Source of the DNA: Cristatella mucedo
Lineage: Eukaryota > Bryozoa > Phylactolaemata > Cristatellidae
Assembly (NCBI GenBank): GCA_009760855.2
Contig: WPIO01000508.1
Coordinates: 1 to 34,035 of the forward strand
DNA: 34,035 bases
Direction: 5' to 3'
This document shows positions 1 to 12,200 of this stretch, piece after piece. The first letter of the stretch is position 1; the number at the start of each line of letters is the position of its first letter. The position numbers and the translations under genes are program-made. The notes under the pieces were generated by a model. That model was not told the origin of the DNA. It did no database searches and was given only the letters and a program-made list of their open reading frames with translations.

Positions 1-39
1 GAAACGTGTTATTTACGTGCGAAATGCTTTAAACATGGT

Positions 40-54
40 GCAGCACTCTGCTGC
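40..54 (+). other. Hairpin-forming inverted repeat in each unit (first copy)
   Basis: GCAGCA, a CTC loop, then TGCTGC form a perfect 6-bp stem with a 3-nt loop at unit positions 40-54. The element recurs in nearly every one of the 274 units. Exceptions include 2271 (GCACCA), 5599 and 5719 (GAAGCA), 15512 (CTCTACTGC) and the deleted unit 507-608. Self-complementarity is visible. Any role as a cruciform, a nick site for amplification, or a fold in satellite RNA is inference. The stem is short and the sequence is also a compact CAG/CTG-rich string, so it may have no function. Confidence 0.7.
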
Positions 55-76
55 CAGTCAGCGCACGCTCCGACCT

Positions 77-111
77 GCAGATTTGAAGTTTCTACATATT
101 CCGCGATCTGC
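77..111 (+). repeat. Widely spaced 6-bp inverted repeat in each unit (first copy)
   Basis: GCAGAT (77-82) is complementary to ATCTGC (106-111), with a 23-bp A/T-rich spacer. The pair occurs in most units. TCTGCTGC at 47-54 recurs at 107-114, so the right arm can also pair with the hairpin's left arm. Six base pairs over this spacing can arise by chance. It is recorded as visible structure without an assigned role. Confidence 0.35.
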
Positions 112-120
112 TGCGAACTG

Positions 121-148
121 GTGCGAAACGTGTTATTTACGTGCGAAA
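121..148 (+). repeat. Paired GTGCGAAA / ACGTG motif at the unit junction (first complete copy)
   Basis: GTGCGAAA occurs at 121-128 and again at 141-148, 20 bp apart. Between and within them, ACGTG occurs at 128-132 and 139-143, 11 bp apart, which is about one helical turn. The pair recurs in nearly every unit and is among the least variable parts of the monomer. An ACGTG core is shared by binding sites of several bHLH and bZIP factors, but so short a core proves nothing. A sequence-specific satellite-binding protein is a reasonable guess from the spacing and conservation. The direct repeat also gives a slippage target, and a duplication of exactly this type is seen near 27170-27200. Confidence 0.6.
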
Positions 149-258
149 ATGCTTAACACAAGGTGCAGCATCACTTGCTGCCAGCAAGCCACGCGTACGC
201 TCCGATATGCAGATTTGAAGTTTTCTACAGGATTCCGCGATCTGCTGCGAACTCGTGC
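125..258 (+). repeat. Irregular 134-bp unit
   Basis: This unit is 10 bp longer than standard. It carries several small insertions and changes spread along its length: an extra A in GCGAAAATGC, CTTAACACAAGG instead of CTTTAAACAAGG, CATCACTTGCTGCC in the hairpin, GCCACGCGTACG in the variable zone and GTTTTCTACAGG further on. Most other non-standard units carry one clean indel. Scattered changes suggest an older diverged unit or a stretch of lower sequence quality. Confidence 0.8.
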
Positions 259-506
259 GAAACGTGTTATTTACGTGCGAAATGCTTTAAACAAGGTGCA
301 GCACTCTGCTGCCAGCCAGGGCACGCTCCGACATGCAGATTTGAAGTTTCTACATATTCCGCGATCTGCTGCCATTTGGTGCGAAACGTGTTATTTACGT
401 GCGAAATGCTTTAAACATGGTGCAGCACTCTGCTGCCAGCAAGCACACGCTCCGACATGCAGATTTGAACTTTCTACATATTCTGCGATCTGCTGCGAAC
501 TCGTGC

Positions 507-608
507 GAAACGTGTTATTTACGTGCGAAATGCTTTAAACAAGTGCACCGCTCCGACATGCAGATTGAAAGTTTCTACATATTCCGCGATCTGCTGCGAA
601 ACTCGTGC
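507..608 (+). repeat. Shortened unit, 102 bp
   Basis: The spacing between unit starts is 102 bp. The hairpin and first variable zone (about unit positions 41-62) are missing, so AAGTGCA runs almost directly into CCGCTCCGAC. The unit also has AGATTGAAAG for AGATTTGAAG and one extra A before ACTCGTGC. This is one of three independent 102-bp units in the window, each with a different segment missing. Confidence 0.85.
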
Positions 609-3600
609 GAAACGTGTTATTTACGTGCGAAATGCTTTAAAACAAGTGCAGCACTCTGCTGCCAGCAAGCTCACGCTCCGACATGCAGATTTGAAGTTTC
701 TACATATTCCGCGATCTGCTGCGAACTCGTGCGAAACGTGTTATTTACGTGCGAAATGCTTTACTCATGGTGCAGCACTCTGCTGCCAGCAAGCGCACGC
801 TCCGACATGCAGATTTGAAGTTTCTACATATTCCGCGATCTGCTGCGAACTCGTGCGAAACGTGTTATTTACGTGCGAAATGCTTTAAACAAGGTGCAGC
901 ACTCTGCTGCAAGCCAGCTCACGCTCCGACATGCAGATTTGAAGTTTCTACATATTCCGCGATCTGCTGCGAACTCGTGCGAAACGTGTTATTTACGTGC
1001 GAAATGCTTTAAACAAGGTGCAGCACTCTGCTGCCAGCAAGCGCACGCTCCGACATGCAGATTTGAAGTTTCTACATATTCCGCGATCTGCTGCGAACTC
1101 GTGCGAAACGTGTTATTTACGTGCGAAATGCTTTAAACAAGGTGCAGCACTCTGCTGCCAGCAAGCTCACGCTCCGACATGCAGATTTGAAGTTTCTACA
1201 TATTCCGCGATCTGCTGCGAATTCGTGCGAAACGTGTTATTTACGTGCGAAATGCTTTAAACAAGGTGCAGCACTCTGCTGCCAGCAAGGGCACGCTCCG
1301 ACATGCAGATTTGAAGTTTCTACATATTCCGCGATCTGCTGCGAACTGGTGCGAAACGTGTTATTTACGTGCGAAATGCTTTAAACAAGGTGCAGCACTC
1401 TGCTGCCAGCAAGCAGCACGCTCCGACATGCAGATTTGAAGTTTCTACATATTCCGCGATCTGCTGCGAACTGGTGCGAAACGTGTTATTTACGTGCGAA
1501 ATGCTTTAAACAAGGTGCAGCACTCTGCTGCCAGCCAGCACACGCTCCGACATGCAGATTTGAAGTTTCTACATATTCCGCGATCTGCTGCGAACTGGTG
1601 CGAAACGTGTTATTTACGTGCGAAATGCTTTAAACAAGGTGCAGCACTCTGCTGCCAGCAAGCGCACGCTCCGACATGCAGATTTGAAGTTTCTACATAT
1701 TCCGCGATCTGCTGCGAAAACTCGTGCGAAACGTGTTATTTACGTGCGAAATGCTTTAAACAAGGTGCAGCACTCTGCTGCCAGCAAGCTCACGCTCCGA
1801 CATGCAGATTTGAAGTTTCTACATATTCCGCGATCTGCTGCGAACTGGTGCGAAACGTGTTATTTACGTGCGAAATGCTTTAAACAAGGTGCAGCACTCT
1901 GCTGCCAGCAAGCGCACGCTCCGACATGCAGATTTGAAGTTTCTACATATTCCGCGATCTGCTGCGAACTCGTGCGAAACGTGTTATTTACGTTCGAAAT
2001 GCTTTAAACAAGGTGCAGCACTCTGCTGCCAGCCAGCAGCACGCTCCGACATGCAGATTTGAAGTTTCTACAGATTCCGCGATCTGCTGCGAACTCGTGC
2101 GAAACGTGTTATTTACGTGCGAAATGCTTTAAACAAGGTGCAGCACTCTGCTGCCAGCAAGCTCACGCTCCGACATGCAGATTTGAAGTTTCTACATATT
2201 CCGCGATCTGCTGGGAACTAGTGCGAAACGTGTTATTTACGTGCGAAATGCTTTAAACAAGGTGCACCACTCTGCTGCCAGCCAGCGCACGCTCCGACAT
2301 GCAGATTTGAAGTTTCTACATATTCCGCGATCTGCTGCGAACTGGTGCGAAACGTGTTATTTACGTGCGAAATGCTTTAAACAAGGTGCAGCACTCTGCT
2401 GCCAGCCAAGCACACGCTCCGACATGCAGATTTGAAGTTTCTACATATTCCGCGATCTGCTGCGAACTCGTGCGAAACGTGTTATTTACGTGCGAAATGC
2501 TTTAAACAAGGTGCAGCACTCTGCTGCCAGCCAGCACACGCTCCGACATGCAGATTTGAAGTTTCTACATATTCCGCGATCTGCTCTAAACTCGTGCGAA
2601 ACGTGTTATTTACGTGCGAAATGCTTTAAACATGGTGCAGCACTCTGCTGCCAGCAGCGCACGCTCCGACATGCAGATTTGAAGTTTCTACATATTCCGC
2701 GATCTGCTGCGAACTGGTGCGAAACGTGTTATTTACGTGCGAAATGCTTTAAACAAGGTTGCAGCACTCTGCTGCCAGCAAGCTCACGCTCCGACATGCA
2801 GATTTGAAGTTTCTACATATTCCGCGATCTGCTGCGAACTGGTGCGAAACGTGTTATTTACGTGCGAAATGCTTTAAACAAGGTGCAGCACTCTGCTGCC
2901 AGCAAGCGCACGCTCCGACATGCAGATTTGAAGTTTCTACATATTCCGCGATCTGCTGCAAACTGGTGCGAAACGTGTTATTTACGTGCGAAATGCTTTA
3001 AACAAGGTGCAGCACTCTGCTGCCAGCCAGCACACGCTCCGACATGCAGATTTGAAGTTTCTACATATTCCGCGATCTGCTGCGAAATCGTGCGAAACGT
3101 GTTATTTACGTGCGAAATGCTTTAAACAAGGTGCAGCACTCTGCTGCCAGCCAGCGCACGCTCCGACATGCAGATTTGAAGTTTCTACATATTCCGCGAT
3201 CTGCTGCAAACTCGTGCGAAACGTGTTATTTACGTGCGAAATGCTTTAAACAAGGTGCAGCACTCTGCTGCGAGCAAGCACACGCTCCGACATGCAGATT
3301 TGAAGTTTCTACATATTCCGCGATCTGCTGCGAACTCGTGCGAAACGTGTTATTTACGTGCGAAATGCTTTAAACAAGGTGCAGCACTCTGCTGCCAGCC
3401 AGCACACGCTCCGACATGCAGATTTGAAGTTTCTAGATATTCCGCGATCTGCTGCGAACTCGTGCGAAACGTGTTATTTACGTGCGAAATGCTTTAAACA
3501 AGGTGCAGCACTCTGCTGCCAGCAAGCGCACGCTCCGACATGCAGATTTGAAGTTTCTACATATTCCGCGATCTGCTGCGAAACTCGTGCGAAACGTGTT

Positions 3601-4960
3601 ATTTACGTGCGAAATGCTTTAAACAAGGTGCAGCACTCTGCTGCCAGCCAGCACACGCTCCGACATGCAGATTTGAACTTTCTACATATTCCGCGATCTG
3701 CTGCGAAACTCGTGCGAAACGTGTTATTTACGTGCGAAATGCTTTAAACAAGGTGCAGCACTCTGCTGCCAGCCAGCACACGCTCCGAAATGCAGATTTG
3801 AAGTTTCTACATATTCCGCGATCTGCTGCAAACTCGTGCGAAACGTGTTATTTACGTGCGAAATGCTTTAAACAAGGTGCAGCACTCTGCTGCCAGCAAG
3901 CTCACGCTCCGACATGCAGATTTGAAGTTTCTACATATTCCGCGATCTGCTGCGAACTCGTGCGAAACGTGTTATTTACGTGCGAAATGCTTTAAACAAG
4001 GTGCAGCACTCTGCTGCCAGCAAGCACACGCTCCGACATGCAGATTTGAAGTTTCTACATATTCCGCGATCTGCTGCAAAACTGGAGCGAAACGTGTTAT
4101 TTACGTGCGAAATGCTTTAAACAAGGTGCAGCACTCTGCTGCCAGCAAGGGCACGCTCCGACATGCAGATTTGAAGTTTCTACATATTCCGCGATCTGCT
4201 GCGAACTGGTGCGAAACGTGTTATTTACGTGCGAAATGCTTTAAACAAGGTGCAGCACTCTGCTGCCAGCAAGCTCACGCTCCGACATGCAGATTTGAAG
4301 TTTCTACATATTCCGCGATCTGCTGCAAACTGGTGCGAAACGTGTTATTTACGTGCGAAATGCTTTAAACAAGGTGCAGCACTCTGCTGCCAGCCAGCAC
4401 ACGCTCCGACATGCAGATTGGAAGTTTCTACATATTCCGCGATCTGCTGCGAACTCGTGCGAAACGTGTTATTTACGTGCGAAATGCTTTAAACAAGGTG
4501 CAGCACTCTGCTGCCAGCAAGCGCACGCTCCGACATGCAGATTTGAAGTTTCTACATATTCCGCGATCTGCTGCGAACTGGTGCGAAACGTGTTATTTAC
4601 GTGCGAAATGCTTTAAACAAGGTGCAGCACTCTGCTGCCAGCCAGCACACGCTCCGACATGCAGATTTGAAGTTTCTACATATTCAGCGATCTGCTGCGA
4701 ACTTGTGCGAAACGGGTTATTTTCGTCCGAAATGCTTTACACAAGGTGCAGCACTCTGCTGCCAGCCAGCACACGCTCCGACATGCATGCAGATTTGAAG
4801 TTTCTACATATTCCGCGATCTGCTGCAAACTGGTGCGAAACGTGTTATTTACGTGCGAAATGCTTTAAACAAGGTGCAGCACTCTGCTGCCAGCAAGCAC
4901 ACGCTCCGACATGCAGATTTGAAGTTTCTACATATTCCGCGATCTGCTGCGAAATCGTGC

Positions 4961-5062
4961 GAAACGTGTTATTTACGTGCGAAATGCTTTAAACAAGGTG
5001 CAGCACTCTGCTGCCAGCAGCGCACGCTCCGACAGATTCCGCGATCTGCTGCGAACTCGTGC
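4961..5062 (+). repeat. Shortened unit, 102 bp, deletion at an ACA repeat
   Basis: CTCCGACA is joined directly to GATTCCGCG, removing 21 bp between two ACA copies (unit positions about 76-96). CAAG to CAG in the variable zone removes one more base. The 3-bp homology at the junction fits deletion by slippage or microhomology-mediated repair. Because GATTCC follows the junction, the parent unit was the T97G (ACAGATTCC) variant. Confidence 0.85.
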
Positions 5063-5682
5063 GAAACGTGTTATTTACGTGCGAAATGCTTTAAACAAGG
5101 TGCAGCACTCTGCTGCCAGCAAGCACACGCTCCGACATGCAGATTTGAAGTTTCTACATATTCCGCGATCTGCTGCAAACTCGTGCGAAACGTGTTATTT
5201 ACGTGCGAAATGCTTTAAACAAGGTGCAGCACTCTGCTGCCAGCAAGCTCACGCTCCGACATGCAGATTTGAAGTTTCTACATATTCCGCGATCTGCTGC
5301 GAACTGGTGCGAAACGTGTTATTTACGTGCGAAATGCTTTAAACAAGGTGCAGCACTCTGCTGCCAGCAAGCTCACGCTCCGACATGCAGATTTGAAGTT
5401 TCTACATATTCCGCGATCTGCTGCAAACTGGTGCGAAACGTGTTATTTACGTGCGAAATGCTTTAAACAAGGTGCAGCACTCTGCTGCCAGCAAGCGCAC
5501 GCTCCGACATGCAGATTTGAAGTTTCTACATATTCCGCGATCTGCTGCAAACTAGTGCGAAACGTGTTATTTACGTGCGAAATGCTTTAAACAAGGTGAA
5601 GCACTCTGCTGCAAGCCAGCACACGCTCCGATATGCAGATTTGAACTTTCTACAGATTCCGCGATCTGCTTCGAACTCGTGC

Positions 5683-6795
5683 GAAACGTGTTATTTACGT
5701 GCGAAATGCTTTAAACAAGGTGAAGCACTCTGCTGCAAGCCAGCACACGCTCCGATATGCAGATTTGAACTTTTTACAGATTCCGCGATCTGCTGCGAAC
5801 TTGTGCGAAACGTGTTATTTACGTGCGAAATGCTTTAAACAAGTGCAGCACTCTGCTGCCAGCAAGCTCACGCTACGACATGCAGATTTGAAGTTTCTAC
5901 ATATTCCGCGATCTGCTGCGAATTGGTGCGAAACGTGTTATTTACGTGCGAAATGCTTTAAACAAGGTGCAGCACTCTGCTGCAAGCCAGCACACGCTCC
6001 GACATGCAGATTTGAACTTTCTACAGATTCCGCGATCTGCTGCGAACTCGTGCGAAACGTGTTATTTACGTGCGAAATGCTTTAAACAAGTGCAGCACTC
6101 TGCTGCCAGCAAGCGCACGCTCATGCATGCAGATTTGAAGTTTCTGCATATTTTGCGATCTGCCGCGAGTTCGTGCGAAACGTGTTATTTACGTGCGAAA
6201 TGCTTTAAACAAGGTGCAGCACTCTGCTGCCAGCAAGCTTACGCTTCGACATGCAGATTTGAAGTTTCTACATATTCCGCGATCTGCTGCAAACTGGAGC
6301 GAAACGTGTTATTTACGTGCGAAATGCTTTAAACAAGGTGCAGCACTCTGCTGCCAGCCAGGGCACGCTCCGACACGCAGATTTGAAGTTTCTACATATT
6401 CCGCGATCTGCTGCGAATTGGTGCGAAACGTGTTATTTACGTGCGAAATGCTTTAAACAAGGTGCAGCACTCTGCTGCAAGCCAGCACACGCTTCGACAT
6501 GCAGATTTGAACTTTCTACAGATTCCGCGATCTGCTGCAAACTCGTGCGAAACGTGTTATTTACGTGCGAAATGCTTTAAACAAGTGCAGCACACTGCTG
6601 CCAGCAAGCGCACGCTCCTACATGCAGATTTGAAGTTTCTACATATTCCGCAATCTGCCGCGAACTCGTGCGAAACGTGTTATTTACGTGCGAAATGCTT
6701 TAAACAAGGTGCAGCACTCTGCTGCAAGCCAGCACACGCTTCGACATGCAGATTTAAACTTTCTACAGATTCCGCGATCTGCCGCGAAGTCGTGC
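5683..6795 (+). repeat. Nine-unit variant cassette, copy A
   Basis: Nine consecutive units (starts 5683, 5807, 5930, 6054, 6177, 6301, 6425, 6549, 6672) carry linked diagnostic variants. m0 has GTGAAGCAC, GAACTTTTTACAG and ACTTGTGC. m1 has AACAAGTGCAG (one G lost), GCTACGAC and GAATTGGTGC. m2 has CAAGCCAGC and GAACTTTCTACAG. m3 has the same lost G, CTCATGCATGC, CATATTTTGCG and GAGTTCGTGC. m4 has GCTTCGAC and AACTGGAGC. m5 has CAGGGCAC, GACACGCAG and GAATTGG. m6 has GCTTCGAC with the m2-type ACAG. m7 has the lost G, CTCCTACATG, CCGCAATCTGCC. m8 has GCTTCGAC, ACAG and GCCGCGAAG. The same order recurs at 25173-26302. The preceding unit (5559-5682) resembles m0. This looks like a higher-order repeat unit embedded in an otherwise monomeric array. 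Confidence 0.9.
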
Positions 6796-7912
6796 GAAAC
6801 GTGTTATTTACGTGCGAAATGCTTTAAACAAGGTGCAGCACTCTGCTGCCAGCAAGCTCACGCTCCGACATGCAGATTTGAAGTTTCTACATATTCCGCG
6901 ATCTGCTGCGAACTGGTGCGAAACGTGTTATTTACGTGCGAAATGCTTTAAACAAGGTGCAGCACTCTGCTGCCAGCAAGCACACGCTCCGACATGCAGA
7001 TTTGAAGTTTCTACATATTCCGCGATCTGCTGCAAACTGGTGCGAAACGTGTTATTTACGTGCGAAATGCTTTAAACAAGGTGCAGCACTCTGCTGCCAG
7101 CAAGCTCACGCTCCGACATGCAGATTTGAAGTTTCTACATATTCCGCGATCTGCTGCGAACTCGTGCGAAACGTGTTATTTACGTGCGAAATGCTTTAAA
7201 CAAGGTGCAGCACTCTGCTGCAAGCCAGCACACGCTCCGACATGCAGATTTGAAGTTTCTACATATTCCGCGATCTGCTGCGAACTGGTGCGAAACGTGT
7301 TATTTACGTGCGAAATGCTTTAAACAAGGTGCAGCACTCTGCTGCCAGCAAGCTCACGCTCCGACATGCAGATTTGAAGTTTCTACATATTCCGCGATCT
7401 GCTGCGAACTCGTGCGAAACGTGTTATTTACGTGCGAAATGCTTTAAACAAGGTGCAGCACTCTGCTGCCAGCCAGCACACGCTCCGACATGCAGATTTG
7501 AAGTTTCTACATATTCCGCGATCTGCTGCGAACTGGTGCGAAACGTGTTATTTACGTGCGAAATGCTTTAAACAAGGTGCAGCACTCTGCTGCCAGCAAG
7601 CGCACGCTCCGACATGCAGATTTGAAGTTTCTACATATTCCGCGATCTGCTGCAAACTAGTGCGAAAACGTGTTATTTACGTGCGAAATGCTTTAAACAA
7701 GGTGCAGCACTCTGCTGCCAGCAAGCACACGCTCCGACATGCAGATTTGAAGTTTCTACATATTCCGCGATTTGTTGCGAACTCGTACGAAACGGGTTAT
7801 TTACGTGGGAAATGCTTTAAACACGGTGCAGCACTCTGCTGCCAGCCAGCACACGCTCCGACATGCAGATTTGAAGTTTCTACATATTCAGCGATCTGCT
7901 GCGAACTCGTGC

Positions 7913-8014
7913 GAAACGTGTTATTTACGTGCGAAATGCTTTAAACAAGGTGCAGCACTCTGCTGCCAGCAAGCGCACGCTCCGACATGCAGATTTGAAG
8001 TTTCTACATATACC
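7913..8014 (+). repeat. Shortened unit, 102 bp, lacking its right end
   Basis: TTCTACATAT is joined to ACCGAAACG, so about 22 bp containing the CCGCGATCTGCTGC segment and the third variable zone are missing. The next unit starts normally at 8015. The preceding unit (from 7789) has a GTACGAAACGGG boundary and GTGGGAAATGC, marking a locally diverged pair. Confidence 0.85.
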
Positions 8015-9134
8015 GAAACGTGTTATTTACGTGCGAAATGCTTTAAACAAGGTGCAGCACTCTGCTGCCAGCAAGCACACGCTCCGACATGCAGATTTGA
8101 AGTTTCTACATATTCCGCGATCTGCTGCGAACTGGTGCGAAACGTGTTATTTACGTGCGAAATGCTTTAAACAAGGTGCAGCACTCTGCTGCCAGCCAGC
8201 ACACGCTCCGACATGCAGATTTGAAGTTTCTACATATTCCGCGATCTGCTGGGAACTAGTGCGAAACATGTTATTTACGTGCGAAATGCTTTAAACAAGG
8301 TGCAGCACTCTGCTGCCAGCCAGCACACGCTCCGACACGCAGATTTGAAGTTTCTACATATTCTGCGATCTGCTGCGAAACTCGTGCGAAACGTGTTATT
8401 TACGTGCGAAATGCTTTAAACAAGGTGCAGCACTCTGCTGCCAGCAAGCGCACGCTCCGACATGCAGATTTGAAGTTTCTACATATTCCGCGATCTTCTG
8501 CGGAACTCGTGCGAAACGTGTTATTTACGTGCGAAATGCTTTAAACAAGATACAGCACTCTGCTGCCAGCCAGCGCACGCTCCGACATGCAGATTTGAAG
8601 TTTCTACATATTCCGCGATCTGCTGCGAACTGGTGCGAAACGTGTTATTTACGTGCGAAATGCTTTAAACAAGGTGCAGCACTCTGCTGCCAGCAAGCTC
8701 ACGCTCCGACATGCAGATTTGAAGTTTCTACATATTCCGCGATCTGCTGCGAACTGGTGCGAAACGTGTTATTTACGTGCGAAATGCTTTAAACAAGGTG
8801 CAGCACTCTGCTGCCAGCAAGCTCACGCTCCGACATGCAGATTTGAAGTTTCTACATATTCCGCGATCTGCTGCGAACTCGTGCGAAACGTGTTGTTTAC
8901 GTGCGAAATGCTTTAAACAAGGTGCAGCACTCTGCTGCCTGCAGCAGCGCACGCTCCGACATGCAGATTTGAAGTTTCTACATATTCCGCGATCTGCTGC
9001 AAACTGGTGCGAAACGTGTTATTTACGTGCGAAATGCTTTAAACAAGGTGCAGCACTCTGCTGCCAGCAAGCGCACGCTCCGACATGCAGATTTGAAGTT
9101 TCTACATATTCCGCGATCTGCTGCGAACTCGTGC

Positions 9135-9258
9135 GAAACGTGTTATTTACGTGCGAAAGGCTTTAAACATGGTGCAGCACTCTGCTGCCAGCCAGCACAC
9201 GCTCCGACATGCAGATTTGATGATTCTACATATTCCGCGATCTGCTCCGACCTCGTGC
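9135..9258 (+). repeat. Diverged full-length unit
   Basis: The length is normal at 124 bp, but several otherwise conserved positions are changed: GCGAAAGGC for GCGAAATGC, AAACATGG, GATTTGATGATT for GATTTGAAGTTT, and CTCCGACCTCGTGCGTAACG across the right boundary. The AAACATGG variant occurs at a dozen or so scattered sites in the window, so part of this divergence is a shared sequence class rather than private mutation. Confidence 0.6.
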
Positions 9259-12200
9259 GTAACGTGTTATTTACGTGCGAAATGCTTTAAACAAGGTGCA
9301 GCACTCTGCTGCCAGCCAGCACACGCTCCGACATGCAGATTTGAAGTTTCTACATATTCCGCGATCTGCTGCGAACTGGTGCGAAACGTGTTATTTACGT
9401 GCGAAATGCTTTAAACAAGGTGCAGCACTCTGCTGCCAGCAAGCACACGCTCCGACATGCAGATTTGAAGTTTCTACATATTCCGCGATCTGGAGCAAAC
9501 TCGTGCGAAACGTGTTATTTACGTGCGAAATGCTTTAAACAAGGTGCAGCACTCTGCTGCCAGCAAGCGCACGCTCCGACATGCAGATTTGAAGTTTCTA
9601 CATATTCCGCGATCTGCTGCGAACTCGTGCGAAACGTGTTATTTACGTGCGAAATGCTTTAAACAAGGTGCAGCACTCTGCTGCCAGCAAGCACACGCTC
9701 CGACATGCAGATTTGAAGTTTTTTACATATTCCGCGATCTGCTGCGAACTGGTGCGAAACGTGTTATTTTCGTGAGAAATGCTTTTAAACAAGGTGCAGC
9801 ACTCTGCTGCCAGCAAGGGCACGCTCCGACATGCAGATTTGAAGTTTCTACATATTCCGCGATCTGCTGCGAACTGGTGCGAAACGTGTTATTTACGTGC
9901 GAAATGCTTTAAACAAGGTGCAGCACTCTGCTGCCAGCAAGCACACGCTCCGACATGCAGATTTGAAGTTTCTACATATTCCGCGATCTGCTGCGAACTC
10001 GTACGAAACGGGTTATTTACGTGCGAAATGCTTTAAACATGGTGCAGCACTCTGCTGCCAGCCAGCACACGCTCCGACATGCAGATTTGAAGTGTCTACA
10101 TATTCCGCGATCTGCCGCGAACTCGTGCGAAACGTGTTTATTATGTGCGAAATGCTTTAAACAAGGTGCAGCACTCTGCTGCCAGCCAGGGCACGCTCCG
10201 ACACGCAGATTTGAAGTTTCTACATATTCCGCGATCTGCTGCGAACTGGTGCGAAACGTGTTATTTACGTGCGAAATGCTTTAAACAAGGTGCAGCACTC
10301 TGCTGCCAGCAAGCTCACGCTCCGACATGCAGATTTGAAGTTTCTACATATTCCGCGATCTGCTGCGATTTGGTGCGAAACGTGTTATTTACGTGCGAAA
10401 TGCTTTAAACAAGGTGCAGCACTCTGCTGCCAGCAAGCACACGCTCCGACATGCAGATTTGAAGTTTCTACATATTCCGCGATCTGCTGCGAACTGGTGC
10501 GAAACGTGTTATTTACGTGCGAAATGCTTTAAACAAGGTGCAGCACTCTGCTGCCAGCAAGCTCACGCTCCGACATGCAGATTTGAAGTTTCTACATATT
10601 CCGCGATCTGCTGCGAACTTGGTGCGAAACGTGTTATTTACGTGCGAAATGCTTTAAACAAGGTGCAGCACTCTGCTGCCAGCCAGGGCACGCTCCGACA
10701 TGCAGATTTGAAGTTTTCTACATATTCCGCGATCTGCTGCGAACTCGTGCGAAACGTGTTATTTACGTGCGAAATGCTTTAAACAGGGTGCAGCACTCTG
10801 CTGCCAGTCAGCTCACGCTCCGACATGCAGATTTGAAGTTTCTACATATTCCGCGATCTGCTGCGAACTCGTGCGAAACGTGTTATTTACGTGCGAAATG
10901 CTTTAAACAAGGTGCAGCACTCTGCTGCCAGCAAGCGCACGCTCCGACATGCAGATTTGAAGTTTCTACATATTCCGCGATCTGCTGCGAACTCGTGCGA
11001 AACGTGTTATTTACGTGCGAAATGCTTTAAACAAGGTGCAGCACTCTGCTGCCAGCCAGCACACGCTCCGACATGCAGATTTGAACTTTCTACAGATTCC
11101 GCGATCTGCCGCGAACTCGTGCGAAACGTGTTATTTACGTGCGAAATGCTTTAAACAAGGTGCAGCACTCTGCTGCCAGCAAGCTCACGCTCCGACATGC
11201 AGATTTGAAGTTTCTACATATTCCGCGATCTGCTGCGAACTGGTGCGAAACGTGTTATTTACGTGCGAAATGCTTTAAACAAGGTGCAGCACTCTGCTGC
11301 CAGCAAGCTCACGCTCCGACATGCAGATTTGAAGTTTCTACATATTCCGCGATCTGCTGCGAACTCGTGCGAAACGTGTTATTTACGTGCGAAATGCTTT
11401 AAACAAGGTGCAGCACTCTGCTGCCAGCAAGCTCACGCTCCGACATGCAGATTTGAAGTTTCTACATATTCCGCGATCTGCTGCGATTTGGTGCGAAACG
11501 TGTTATTTACGTGCGAAATGCTTTAAACAAGGAGCAGCACTCTGCTGCCAGCAAGCACACGCTCCGACATGCAGATTTGAAGTTTCTACATATTCCGCGA
11601 TCTGCTGCGAACTGGTGCGAAACGTGGTTATTTACGTGCGAAATGCTTTAAACAAGGTGCAGCACTCTGCTGCCAGCAAGCTCACGCTCCGACATGCAGA
11701 TTTGAAGTTTCTACATATTCCGCGATCTGCTGGGAACTAGTGCGAAACGTGTTATTTACGTGCGAAATGCTTTAAACAAGGTGCAGCACTCTGCTGCCAG
11801 CCAGGGCACGCTCCGACACGCAGATTTGAAGTTTCTACATATTCCGCGATCTGCTGCGAACTCGTGCGAAACGTGTTATTTACGTGCGAAATGCTTTAAA
11901 CAAGGTGCAGCACTCTGCTGCTAGCAAGCGCACGCTCCGACATGCAGATTTGAACTTTCTACAGATTCCGCGATCTGCTGCGAACTCGTGCGAAACGTGT
12001 TATTTACGTGCGAAATGCTTTAAACAAGGTGCAGCACTCTGCTGCCAGCCAGTTCACGCTCCGACATGCAGATTTGAAGTTTCTACATATTCCGCGATCT
12101 GCCGCGAACTCGTGCGAAACGTGTTATTTACGTGCGAAATGCTTTAAACAAGGTGCAGCACTCTGCTGCCAGCAAGCACACGCTCCGACATGCAGATTTG

